From: Lysinibacillus fusiformis
GTDB taxonomy: Bacteria > Bacillota > Bacilli > Bacillales_A > Planococcaceae
Length of the DNA stretch: 64,000 nt
NCBI RefSeq assembly: GCF_016925635.1
Contig: NZ_CP070490.1
Coordinates: forward strand, 2,486,001 to 2,550,000
Direction: 5' to 3'
Shown here: positions 26,370 to 35,257 of the stretch, in pieces
Position numbering within the stretch: the first letter of the stretch is position 1
Layout: the number at the start of each line of letters is the position of its first letter
Notes under the pieces: generated by a model
What the model was told of the DNA's origin: nothing
What the model saw: only the letters and a program-made list of their open reading frames with translations
Database searches by the model: none
Program-made: the position numbers and the translations under genes

Positions 26370-27437
26370 TTGAAAAAATTACTTAGTATAATGGTACTTT
26401 CAATAGCTGCAACCGTAGGAAGTTTAACTAGTTTTAGTCAAGTCGAAGCAGCATCTGCAAAGGCTGTAGATGTGACAAATTCATACTGGGCAAATGCCTC
26501 AATTCAACATATGCTCACTAAACAATATATGACTACATATAACGATAACACTTTTAAGCCTGAGCAAGCTATTACAAGGGCAGAGGCTGCTGCTGCTATT
26601 GCACGCTCTCTTCAAACAAACATTGACATTGAAAACCCTGTAAAATTTAAGGATGTTCCTACAACACATCCTTATTACAAGGAAATTTGTCAGCTTGTTA
26701 AACTAGGAGTCATTCAAAAAAGTGATGCCTTTCAACCAGAAGAGCCTTTAAAGCGTATGCAGGTGGCAAAAATGCTAGCACTTGCGTATCAGTTTAAAGT
26801 AGATAGCAAAAATAATAGCCAGTTTGCAGATATTACACGTACTCATTGGGCAAAAGATTATATCGAATCCTTAGCAGATATCGGCATTATCGGTGGAGTG
26901 GATGCTAAACATTTTGCTCCTGACCAAATGGTAACACGCGCTCAGTTTGCTGTTTTTGTTGAGCGGAGCATTGTTTTTCAGCAAAAAATTAAGGCATTGG
27001 AAGTAGCTTATGACTATCTTGCAAAGGATTATATCCCAACTGTAAACCTTTCTTCCGAGTGGTCTAAAAAGGTGATTGAATTAATTAATGTTGAAAGACA
27101 GAAGAATAAGCTGGAACCTGTTGTCTATGATTCAGAGCTGACACAAATCGCTATTATCAAAGCACAGGACATGGTAAAGCGTCATTATTTTGAACACGTT
27201 TCTCCATATTATGGGGCACCTTGGGATTTAGCGACATTATTTGATTACAACTATACAAGTTTTGGAGAGAATATTGCTAGAAATATTAAAACGCCAGAAG
27301 TTGCAGTAAAGGCATGGATGGCTTCTCCAAGTCATCGAGATAATATTTTAAAAGAACATTATACAAATACGGGTGTTGCAATAGCACAGGATAGCAAAGG
27401 AAATTACTATTGGGTTCAAATGTTCTCTAGTCAATAA
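26370..27437 (+). CDS. SLH-anchored CAP/SCP-domain protein
   Basis: The start is TTG at 26370, 7 nt behind GAGGAGGT; the longer frame from 26262 adds a leader that would bury the signal peptide. The product has 355 residues. Signal peptide 1-27 ends QVEA. Three SLH domains cover about 30-210 (VTNSYWANASIQHMLTKQYM, VPTTHPYYKEICQLVKLGVI, ITRTHWAKDYIESLADIGII). A CAP (SCP/PR1, YkwD-type) domain covers about 235-355, with H in YFEHVSPYY, GENIARN, HRDNIL and GNYYWVQMF. Bacterial CAP proteins are common in spore-formers and of largely unknown function. The protein should sit on the secondary wall polymer. Confidence 0.9.
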   Translation: MKKLLSIMVLSIAATVGSLTSFSQVEAASAKAVDVTNSYWANASIQHMLTKQYMTTYNDNTFKPEQAITRAEAAAAIARSLQTNIDIENPVKFKDVPTTHPYYKEICQLVKLGVIQKSDAFQPEEPLKRMQVAKMLALAYQFKVDSKNNSQFADITRTHWAKDYIESLADIGIIGGVDAKHFAPDQMVTRAQFAVFVERSIVFQQKIKALEVAYDYLAKDYIPTVNLSSEWSKKVIELINVERQKNKLEPVVYDSELTQIAIIKAQDMVKRHYFEHVSPYYGAPWDLATLFDYNYTSFGENIARNIKTPEVAVKAWMASPSHRDNILKEHYTNTGVAIAQDSKGNYYWVQMFSSQ

Positions 27438-27516
27438 GTTGTTGTGTAACAAAGAATCGCTAATATTACAGAAATGTTACGAAAGTTCCAAATTACGATA
27501 AAAAAATCCCCCTTTT

Positions 27517-27560
27517 AACGCTGGGAATACCACCAAACGTTGGTATTACAGCGTTTTTTT
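27517..27560 (+). terminator. Rho-independent terminator
   Basis: AACGCTG and AATACCA pair with TTGGTATT and CAGCGTT, followed by T7. Confidence 0.9.
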
Positions 27561-27658
27561 GCTGTCTAAAACCGTTACACAATTGAAAAATAACATGAGC
27601 CTCTTTTGTGATAGTCTATGTATAGGCAAAAAAGTTTTGAGAGGGGTATAACAAAAGT

Positions 27659-28570
27659 ATGAATAAGAAATGGTTATTACCGATTTTTGCATCTTTTATG
27701 TTATTTTCAACTACTAATATTAATACTGCTGAAGCAGCGTCTAAAGCAGATTTAACTGATACAGCTTCTAAATATTTAGGTGTTCCATATAAATACGGCG
27801 GTACAACAACAAGCGGTTTTGATTGCTCAGGCTTTACTTCTAAAGTATTTTCAGACTTAGGCATTCAATTAAACCGTACGTCAGGATCACAATATCAACA
27901 AGGTACTGCAGTTGCAAAGAGTGATCTTCAAGTTGGCGATTTAGTATTTTTCAATACAAGTGGTAGTGGGATTTCACATGTGGGGATATACATAGGTGAT
28001 GGTAAAATGATCCACTCTCAAACTGGTCAAGGTGTAAGCTACTCAAATGTTAATGACCCATATTATTGGGGTGATCGTTATGTAGGTGCAAAACGCGTGG
28101 CAACATTTGATGCTCAACAACAAGCTGAAGTAAAGCAAGCAGCTATTGACTTTTCTGTATATGCTTCTCGTGCAGAGGTAGCAGTACAAATTGCAAAAGC
28201 TTTAAACTTAGATACATCTGATACTACTACTAGTTTCGTTGATGTAAAACCTACATATGCTCACGCAGGTGCTATTGCAGCTGTAGCTAAATTAGGTATC
28301 TTTGAAGGCGATGCAAATGGTAAATTCAACCCGTCTTCACCAATTACGCGTGCGCAAATTGCTAAAGTATTAGTGTTAGCATTTGGCCTTGAAAACAATG
28401 GTGGAAGTGTAACATTTAGTGATGTACCTCAAAAGAGCTGGGCTAATGAGTATGTGTCTACTCTAGCATCAAATGGCATTACAAATGGTGACGGAGATGG
28501 TAGCTTCGGTTCTGATGAATTACTAAAAATCGAACAATTAAAAGTATTTATTGAAAGAATTCAACAATAA
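27659..28570 (+). CDS. NlpC/P60 endopeptidase with C-terminal SLH domains
   Basis: This 303-residue protein starts at an ATG behind GAGGGG (spacing rather long, about 12 nt). The signal peptide ends near AEAAS. Residues about 33-155 form an NlpC/P60 domain with the catalytic residues C56 (FDCSGF), H107 (ISHVGIYIG) and H119 (KMIHSQTG). Such enzymes usually cut the gamma-D-Glu to meso-diaminopimelate or Lys bond of peptidoglycan stem peptides. The C-terminal 135 residues contain two clear SLH domains and a partial first one (VKPTYAHAGAIAAVAKLGIF, VPQKSWANEYVSTLASNGI). The order catalytic-then-SLH is the reverse of the amidase that follows. It probably acts in wall turnover at the surface. Confidence 0.9.
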   Translation: MNKKWLLPIFASFMLFSTTNINTAEAASKADLTDTASKYLGVPYKYGGTTTSGFDCSGFTSKVFSDLGIQLNRTSGSQYQQGTAVAKSDLQVGDLVFFNTSGSGISHVGIYIGDGKMIHSQTGQGVSYSNVNDPYYWGDRYVGAKRVATFDAQQQAEVKQAAIDFSVYASRAEVAVQIAKALNLDTSDTTTSFVDVKPTYAHAGAIAAVAKLGIFEGDANGKFNPSSPITRAQIAKVLVLAFGLENNGGSVTFSDVPQKSWANEYVSTLASNGITNGDGDGSFGSDELLKIEQLKVFIERIQQ

Positions 28571-28637
28571 GTTCATAAAGTTAACACTTTAATTGTGTCA
28601 TAGATTGCAAGAAATGATCTTTTGAATAGCGTATAAT

Positions 28638-28674
28638 GGAAGAAGGGTTTGCAATAGCAGACTCTTCTATTTTT
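28638..28674 (+). terminator. Probable terminator after the NlpC/P60-SLH gene
   Basis: GAAGAAGGGTTTGC pairs imperfectly with GCAGACTCTTC, followed by ATTTTTAT. Confidence 0.6.
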
Positions 28675-28803
28675 ATGATAATTTTGTAGGAAAGGATGTG
28701 AATTGGAAAATTAAATTTTAACAGTTCTATTGTATGATGCTTTATTTAGCTAATTTTGTTAAAATGGACACGTTAAGAGAACAAGAAGGGAGGAAATAAG
28801 ACA

Positions 28804-30729
28804 TTGAACATCAAAAAAATTAGTCTTATCTTGTGCGTCTTATTCATTTCGGCTTCTATGTTTACGATACATAGTGCAAGTGTCAGTGCAGCTAACAATT
28901 CGAATATAACATTTGAAGATGTTACTAAAAATCACCCAGCCTATGAAGAAATCAATTATTTAGTAAATTTGGGGGTAATTCAAGGTTACTTTGTGAATGG
29001 TAAAAGAGTCTTTGGCCCAAATAATAGTGTAACAAGAGGACAAGCAGCTAAAATGGTTGTTGTGGCCTCTGGTAATAAACCATTAGTTGTAAATAAATCT
29101 AGCTTTTCAGATGTTACAGTCGGCACTGAAATGTCAGGTTACATAGAACGTGCTGTACAGCTAGGATTTTTCGACAAAAATATAAAAGGCCAATTCTTAC
29201 CAAATAAGCCTCTAACTCGTGGAGAAATGAGTTATGTATTAACAAAGGCTTTTAATTTAGATACTAGTGAGTATGAGGGGATCGACTCACCATTTACTGA
29301 TGTAGGAATCACACACGAATATGTGAAATACATCAATACAATCTATTATAATGGTATTACAAACGGAACAGGTAATACGTATTTACCAAATGGCACTGTA
29401 ACACGTTCACAATTCTCATTATTCGTTGCACGTGCAAACAGTGAAAAATATCGATTAGAGCTTCCTGTAAAAGGTGTACAAGTTCCAGATACATCACAAG
29501 TCATTGGCTTAGTGAAGGTCACTACTGATGGGTTAAACATCCGTAAATCAAAAGATTCTACTTCAAGTACGAACATTGTAGGTAAAGTCAATACAGGCGG
29601 TAAATTATCAGTTTACGCTGTTGAAAGTAATTGGCTAAAGGTTACTTATAAAGGGGCATATGCCTATGTTTATAAGCAATATGCAGAATTTGTAGATGCA
29701 GATGGCAATGAGTTAGGAACAGTCGAAAAAGAAGTAACGACAAAAAATGCTATCAATTTATATGTGAAGCCTACTTCTTCAGCAAAAGTAATTTCATCAA
29801 TTAAAGCGAATGAAAAGCTTCCTGTTTACAAAACAATTGGTGGCTACTACTTAACACAAGTAAATGGTTTACCAGGTTATATTGTAGCGAGCAGCACTAC
29901 GGATACTGTGGAAGAAGAAAAGCCAAATCCGAATCCAGATCCAGATCCTACACCACCACCAGCTTCAGGTGATGTGCTTGGAAGAGTAACGGTTGATAAC
30001 TTAAATGTTCGCAGTCAAAGTAACTCTACATCAGCTGTGTTATTTAAGTTGAATAAAGGAGAGTATGTCCAAGTTAATAGCATCAATGGTTACTGGGTAG
30101 AAATCACTTATAATGGCCAAACAGGCTATGTTCACAAGTCTTATTTGAAACTATTAAATCAAACAGCTAAACCTTTACAAAATCGTATTATCATCCTAGA
30201 CCCAGGTCACGGTGGTAAAGATCCAGGTACAGTTAAGGGCTCTGCTTCTGAAAAGAACATTACACTAAAAGTCAGCACACAAGTGAAACAATTACTAGAG
30301 AATGCTGGTGCAAAAGTTTATATGACACGTACTGGTGATACGTATCCATCATTACAAGATCGCGTAGACTTTACTCAAGCAAACTATGGTGAAATTTTCG
30401 TGAGTGTTCATGTCAACTCTGCTGCTAATACGTCAGCTTCTGGTACTGAAACATATTATGCAATATCTACAGGAGATATGTATCAGGAAGACATTGATTT
30501 AGCGACTTATGTTAATAATCAAATTGTCAACAATTTAAATATGAAAAACCGTGGTGTCAAGCAAGAGCAATACTACGTAATTCGTAATATGGTGATCCCG
30601 TCCATTCTAGTGGAACTTGGTTTCTTAACGAATACAGAGGATAACAGTAAAATGACAAATGATCAATACGTTAAATTATTTGCAGAATCTATTTATAATG
30701 GTATTTTGCAATACTATAAAAAACAATAA
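28804..30729 (+). CDS. SLH-SH3b N-acetylmuramoyl-L-alanine amidase
   Basis: This 641-residue protein uses a TTG start behind AAGGGAGGA. Signal peptide to about residue 30 (SVSA). Three SLH domains lie at about 35-215. Two bacterial SH3 domains follow (about 232-300, TTDGLNIRKSKDSTSS; and a more diverged one at 305-362), then a Pro-rich linker (PNPNPDPDPTPPP), a third SH3 (about 395-455, VDNLNVRSQSNS) and an Amidase_3 domain (about 460-640). The zinc and catalytic motifs are ILDPGHGGKDPG, a Glu in SASEKNIT, VSVHVNSA and SILVELGFLTN. It cleaves the bond between MurNAc and L-Ala in peptidoglycan. Anchoring through SLH keeps it at the wall. Confidence 0.93.
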   Translation: MNIKKISLILCVLFISASMFTIHSASVSAANNSNITFEDVTKNHPAYEEINYLVNLGVIQGYFVNGKRVFGPNNSVTRGQAAKMVVVASGNKPLVVNKSSFSDVTVGTEMSGYIERAVQLGFFDKNIKGQFLPNKPLTRGEMSYVLTKAFNLDTSEYEGIDSPFTDVGITHEYVKYINTIYYNGITNGTGNTYLPNGTVTRSQFSLFVARANSEKYRLELPVKGVQVPDTSQVIGLVKVTTDGLNIRKSKDSTSSTNIVGKVNTGGKLSVYAVESNWLKVTYKGAYAYVYKQYAEFVDADGNELGTVEKEVTTKNAINLYVKPTSSAKVISSIKANEKLPVYKTIGGYYLTQVNGLPGYIVASSTTDTVEEEKPNPNPDPDPTPPPASGDVLGRVTVDNLNVRSQSNSTSAVLFKLNKGEYVQVNSINGYWVEITYNGQTGYVHKSYLKLLNQTAKPLQNRIIILDPGHGGKDPGTVKGSASEKNITLKVSTQVKQLLENAGAKVYMTRTGDTYPSLQDRVDFTQANYGEIFVSVHVNSAANTSASGTETYYAISTGDMYQEDIDLATYVNNQIVNNLNMKNRGVKQEQYYVIRNMVIPSILVELGFLTNTEDNSKMTNDQYVKLFAESIYNGILQYYKKQ

Positions 30730-30740
30730 GTGATTAAGAG

Positions 30741-30779
30741 ACGATTCCCAAGCTGTACTAGCCTTTGGAATCGTTTTTC
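30741..30779 (+). terminator. Rho-independent terminator
   Basis: ACGATTCC pairs with GGAATCGT and T5 follows. Confidence 0.85.
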
Positions 30780-30831
30780 TTATTCTCTATATACCCACAT
30801 TAGAGAAAGACAAACAAATCTATATAAATGG

Positions 30832-31192
30832 ATGCCTCGTTTGCAGGCTACTTGCTTTTCTGTGGGCTCGCCTGACTCTCTATCTCACGGGAGTCAAGTA
30901 GCCTTCCACTCCAACCCACAAAATGTTAACTTTTTAGCAAAGGTTTTTAAATAAAGTGTTTACTACTAATTTTATGGCGAGGAGTTATCACTCATCGTTT
31001 CTTCATATTTTTCACAACTGTTAGTATGAAATAAAAGGAAAAAACACTTTTGTAGAATGGTTGATTGGAGAGGAGCCAGCGTCACTCCTAGGGGATTTAG
31101 CGTCGCAGAGGAGACCCTGGAGCGAACGGAAGTGAGTGAAGCGGCTCATCGGATGCCCCCTGGAAAGGACGCTAGCGGAACGGAAATCAACC
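30832..31192 (+). repeat. Dispersed structured repeat, copy 2
   Basis: Counterpart of 19510-19826, with best identity in the core at about 31060-31170. Both copies lie just downstream of a terminated SLH-protein gene and upstream of a convergent minus-strand gene. The inverted pair GGCTACTTG/CAAGTAGCC at about 30846-30904, beyond the shared core, makes a long hairpin in this copy only. Confidence 0.75.
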
Positions 31193-31243
31193 TCTCGCCT
31201 TATGAAAAGGTCTTTTTCTGCTAGTAACTTTATCCTTTTTAAC

Positions 31244-31290
31244 AACAGTAAATGGCTACCTCAATTAGAAGAGGCAGCCATTTGCTGTTA
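31244..31290 (-). terminator. Terminator of the SLH glucosaminidase gene
   Basis: AACAG.AAATGGCT.CCTC pairs with GAGG.AGCCATTT.CTGTT. It overlaps the last codon of the minus-strand gene. Confidence 0.85.
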
Positions 31291-33258
31291 TTTCACGGTA
31301 TTAATGAATTTAATGTAATCCTTGCTAATATATCCTGGTTCAGTATTTAGTTTATCCGAAACAACTTGATACCAACCGTTTGAGCTTGTATCTGTGACAA
31401 TGACCGGCATATTACTTTTACTAAATGTGAAGAGTGGACTTTGACTTGTTGATGCATCTGCACGAACATTTAGTCCAGCTGTTGTTGTGAGTGCAATTTT
31501 ATAAGGATTATTCGCATCTTTAAAGCCTAAAGCTTTTTCTGCACGATAATAATGTCCAGCAACTTTGGCGCCCCAGAATGGATCTGAAGCGTATTTTACG
31601 TTGAAGCCAATAGCCTTAGAGCCAACAACTGCGCCATTCGTATAACGTCCGCCTGGCGTGATATAATTTGGCTGTAAGAATTTTTCAACCAACTCATTAA
31701 TATTAGCTTCGACACTATCAAACTTCTTGTTCAGTGGATTTGTATCATAGACATATAATCCAAATAGATTGTTTAGGTTTTGAGCGTGATCACTCATACC
31801 ATAGGCACTCTCATGCTGTGCTAGAGATAAAATAAGCATAGCATTGATATGAGAATTTGCTTCCACGTCTTTTAATACAGAACCTAAGCCAAGTAGCTTA
31901 CTTTTAGTTGTGGCATTTTTATAAATCGAAGCACCAGAGCTTTCAACCTCTGCTAATTTTTCCACAATATATTGATCTAGCTCTTCTACTGTATATTGAG
32001 TTGTTGCACGGGCTGGTAAGAATTGATAGTAGTTATAGGCTTCTCCTTTTGAAGAACCATCAGCATTGGTAAAGTTAATGCCATCCCAGCTAAAGTATTT
32101 CTCACCCTGCTTCATAAAGCTAGGTGCCTTGCCATACACGTAACTAGCTGAATATTTATTTGTTTTATAATCATATAAGGTATGTTTTATTTCACCATAT
32201 TCATTTGTGTAATAAGAACGGCCTTTCACTAAAGTAGAAGGAATTAAGTTAACGTCTGCCTGCTTTAAATAGCCAGTATGACCAGCTAAGCGTACTTTTA
32301 CTTGTGTGGCATCACTACCTAGATACTCCATTTCTGTATTACCAGCAACTGCGATTTGATCCTTTATGGTTTCAGAATTCAGTGCCACATAATTATTCGT
32401 TACAACATAACCTGAAGTCATTTTGATAATTTTATTATTTTGAGTAATCACTAAAGAATTATTCGTCATCGCTTTTTCAGCTGCTTCAAAGCTAGTAAAG
32501 GTTTGCTTGTCTACTAGATTACCATTTGAAATTTCTTTGACGATATATGCGGTAGTATTACCGTTATTACCAGTATTATTATTGTTCTCATTATTATTAG
32601 TATTACCGTTATTCTCGGAGTTACCGTTGTTTTCATTTTTACCAGCGTCAACCTGATCAGCAAGAAGGATTAATCGTAAGATAAATGTTGACGCTTCACC
32701 AATTGTGGCATTGTCTCTAGGTAAAAACATGCCATTGGAGCTTCCTTTAATAAGTCCTAATTGTGCACCGATTGCAACATCTTGACGGAAATCTTTAAAA
32801 ATAGTGGTATTGTCTTTGAAGGTAATAGAAGAAGTACCTTTTGGTATTTTTAAATAATCAACAGCTCTGATTAGCATAACTGCCATATGCTCTCTTGAAA
32901 TACGGTCATCCGGCTTAAATGAGCCATCCGTATAGCCAGTAATAATTCCAGCAGTAGCAGCAAGCTTAATTTCATTTGCAAATAAATATGTGTCTGAGAC
33001 ATCTGTAAACGTTATCTCGTTCTTTGCGTCCAAATCTAACGCTTTTGCTATGTATGTGGCGAATTCACCGCGTGTCACCGTAGCATTTGGACGATAGCTA
33101 CCATTTGCATCTTTCAGCAATGCATCTTTCTGAATTAAATAGCGCAGACCACTCTCGTGCATATGTCCTGATAGCTCATCTGCATAGACCGATTGGGGTT
33201 GCCAAATGACTAGACTAACAAGCATCATGAGCAACATAAAAATTGATAGTTTTTTCAT
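31288..33258 (-). CDS. SLH-anchored endo-beta-N-acetylglucosaminidase with SH3b domain
   Basis: This 656-residue protein starts at an ATG 7 nt behind AGGAGGG. The signal peptide ends SVYA (26). Three SLH domains lie at about 28-205 (ATVTRGEFATYIAKAL, DRISREHMAVMLIRAV, and a weaker third). An Asn-rich, low-complexity linker (about 215-240) follows, then an SH3-like segment (about 300-345). The glucosaminidase (GH73, LytD-like) domain is at about 440-590, with the probable acid Glu in LSLAQHESAYGMSDHA followed by NNLFGLY. A C-terminal SH3b domain carries TTTAGLNVRADASTSQSP. It cleaves GlcNAc-MurNAc linkages. Together with the nearby amidase and NlpC/P60 protein it forms a set of anchored hydrolases with complementary cuts. 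Confidence 0.9.
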   Translation of the reverse strand: MKKLSIFMLLMMLVSLVIWQPQSVYADELSGHMHESGLRYLIQKDALLKDANGSYRPNATVTRGEFATYIAKALDLDAKNEITFTDVSDTYLFANEIKLAATAGIITGYTDGSFKPDDRISREHMAVMLIRAVDYLKIPKGTSSITFKDNTTIFKDFRQDVAIGAQLGLIKGSSNGMFLPRDNATIGEASTFILRLILLADQVDAGKNENNGNSENNGNTNNNENNNNTGNNGNTTAYIVKEISNGNLVDKQTFTSFEAAEKAMTNNSLVITQNNKIIKMTSGYVVTNNYVALNSETIKDQIAVAGNTEMEYLGSDATQVKVRLAGHTGYLKQADVNLIPSTLVKGRSYYTNEYGEIKHTLYDYKTNKYSASYVYGKAPSFMKQGEKYFSWDGINFTNADGSSKGEAYNYYQFLPARATTQYTVEELDQYIVEKLAEVESSGASIYKNATTKSKLLGLGSVLKDVEANSHINAMLILSLAQHESAYGMSDHAQNLNNLFGLYVYDTNPLNKKFDSVEANINELVEKFLQPNYITPGGRYTNGAVVGSKAIGFNVKYASDPFWGAKVAGHYYRAEKALGFKDANNPYKIALTTTAGLNVRADASTSQSPLFTFSKSNMPVIVTDTSSNGWYQVVSDKLNTEPGYISKDYIKFINTVK

Positions 33259-33477
33259 AGTTTTACCCTCCTAAACTGATATCATTTTAACAAAGTTACA
33301 CAATCAAGATAAGGGTCAAATGTTAGAAATACCATAAAATATACCAGCCTTTTATAGGCAATAAGTATGCTTTTATATTTTGATGGGAGAGTTAGTTTAA
33401 AATAGGGGAGGGGAAGTGAATCGAAATTCACATGAGTTTCTTCTATTATATATGTCCTTTGTGTTGTCCATAAAAAT

Positions 33478-33520
33478 AATGCCGTACATTGTGTGCTAAG
33501 AAACAATGTACGGCATTTTA
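33478..33520. terminator. Terminator after rocA
   Basis: AATGCCGTACATTGT pairs perfectly with ACAATGTACGGCATT, with T-rich flanks on both sides. Confidence 0.9.
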
Positions 33521-33532
33521 TTGGGATAATAA

Positions 33533-35077
33533 TTAAAGCATTTCTGAAGTTGTTTTTGCTTGCATATGCAGTTGTAGGTAGTCTGGGCCACCTGCTTTTG
33601 AATCTGTACCTGACATGTTGAAGCCACCAAATGGTTGGTAACCAACGATTGCGCCTGTACAGCCACGGTTGAAGTAAAGGTTTCCTACATGGAATTCTTC
33701 ACGCGCTTTTTCTAGGTTCACACGGTTAGTTGTGATAACAGCACCTGTTAAACCGTATTCTGTATCGTTTGCAATTTCAATTGCGTGATCGAAATCTTTT
33801 GCTTTTGCAATCGCTACGACTGGTCCGAAGATTTCTTCTTTCATAATACGTGCAGAAGGCTCTACGTCCGCGAATACAGTTGGTTGTACGAAGTAACCGA
33901 CTGTATCATCCGCTGTACCACCAGCTACTAGGCGACCTTCGCCTTTACCGATTTCGATGTATTCCGTAATTTTATTGAATGCTGCTTGGTCGATTACTGT
34001 TGCCATGAAATTGCTGAAATCTGTTGGATCTCCCACTGTTAGAGCGTTTGTTAACTCTTCTACACGGTTCACCACTTGGTCATATACATCTTCTACGATA
34101 ACAGCACGAGAACATGCTGAACATTTTTGACCAGAGAAGCCAAATGCTGATTTCACGATTGATTGTGCAGCTAATTCTAAATCTGCTTCTTTATCGACTA
34201 CGATTGTATCTTTACCGCCCATTTCAGCGATAACGCGTTTAATCCAAATTTGACCGTCATTTAACACAGATGCACGTTGGTTGATACGTAAGCCGACATC
34301 ACGTGAACCTGTGAAGCTGATGAAGCGTGTTTTTGGATGATCAACTAAGTAGTCACCTACTTCAGCACCAGAACCTGGTACGAAGTTCACTGCACCTGCT
34401 GGAAGGCCTGCTTCTTCTAATACTTCGATAAATTTATACGCCACAACTGGAGTTGTTGAAGCTGGTTTTAATAAAACTGTGTTCCCTGTTACTAAAGCAG
34501 CTACTGTTGTACCAGCCATAATTGCAAATGGGAAATTCCAAGGTGAGATGACGATACCAATTCCTAGTGGAATATAGTCATAACGGTTGTATTCACCTGG
34601 ACGGCTTTCTACTGGTTGACCGTTTTTAATGCGTAGCATTTGGCGACCATAATATTCCAAGAAGTCGATTGCTTCTGCTGTATCTGCATCTGCCTCTGCC
34701 CATGGTTTCCCAGCTTCTTTTGTTAATAAAGCAGAGAATTCATGTTTACGACGACGAATAATCGCTGCTGCTTTGAATAAAACGTCCGCACGAATCGCTG
34801 GATCAACTTTTTTCCAAGTTTTAAATGTTTCATCTGCCGCTTGCATTGCTTTTTCAGCTAAATCTTTGCTTGCTTTCGAAACGCGACCAATGACTTCTGT
34901 TTTCTTTGCAGGATTGTACGAAACAATTTTATCTTCCGTTGTAATGCGCTCGCCACCGATAATTAGTGGGTAGTCTTGACCTAAATAACCTTCAACTTTA
35001 TTTAAAGCCTCTACATAAGCATTGTAGTTTGCCTCTTGTGAAAAATCTGTGAATGGTTCGTGTTTGTATGGAATCAT
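33533..35077 (-). CDS. rocA: L-glutamate gamma-semialdehyde (1-pyrroline-5-carboxylate) dehydrogenase
   Basis: The start is ATG at 35077, 7 nt behind GGGGAGG; this gives 514 residues beginning [12 protein letters not shown], which fits the RocA/PutC type (B. subtilis RocA starts MTVTYAHEPFTDF and has 515). It oxidises glutamate semialdehyde, in equilibrium with pyrroline-5-carboxylate, to glutamate with NAD+. Aldehyde dehydrogenase landmarks are SPWNFPFA, the Rossmann FTGSRDVG, the general-base Glu in [13 protein letters not shown], the catalytic Cys in [12 protein letters not shown], and EEIFGPVVA. It lies divergent from a RocR-like regulator and near putB, so it should complete proline (and perhaps arginine/ornithine) catabolism. 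Confidence 0.95.
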   Translation of the reverse strand: MIPYKHEPFTDFSQEANYNAYVEALNKVEGYLGQDYPLIIGGERITTEDKIVSYNPAKKTEVIGRVSKASKDLAEKAMQAADETFKTWKKVDPAIRADVLFKAAAIIRRRKHEFSALLTKEAGKPWAEADADTAEAIDFLEYYGRQMLRIKNGQPVESRPGEYNRYDYIPLGIGIVISPWNFPFAIMAGTTVAALVTGNTVLLKPASTTPVVAYKFIEVLEEAGLPAGAVNFVPGSGAEVGDYLVDHPKTRFISFTGSRDVGLRINQRASVLNDGQIWIKRVIAEMGGKDTIVVDKEADLELAAQSIVKSAFGFSGQKCSACSRAVIVEDVYDQVVNRVEELTNALTVGDPTDFSNFMATVIDQAAFNKITEYIEIGKGEGRLVAGGTADDTVGYFVQPTVFADVEPSARIMKEEIFGPVVAIAKAKDFDHAIEIANDTEYGLTGAVITTNRVNLEKAREEFHVGNLYFNRGCTGAIVGYQPFGGFNMSGTDSKAGGPDYLQLHMQAKTTSEML

Positions 35078-35257
35078 GTCAGTTTCCTCCCCATGGATAA
35101 GTGGTGCCAAATGATTATGCACCTTTTAAGATTGTGTTAATTATATAATGCAATATAATTTGGCATTAATCAACTCAAATTTTAAAACTTTTTTAATTTT
35201 TGCATCTGCTTTTCATATTGGTGTTAGAATAAGCTTAATGGAATACAGGAGGACAAG

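Noticed and set aside
31021..31245. Minus-strand frame through dispersed repeat copy 2
   Set aside because: Shared similarity with 19655-19876 is explained by the DNA repeat; no ribosome site or coding-like composition.
35078..35257. Sigma-54 (-24/-12) promoter between rocA and the RocR-like gene
   Set aside because: Only partial TTGGCA-like fragments occur, with no GC at the required 10-bp distance. Together with the degenerate regulator this argues against sigma-54 control.
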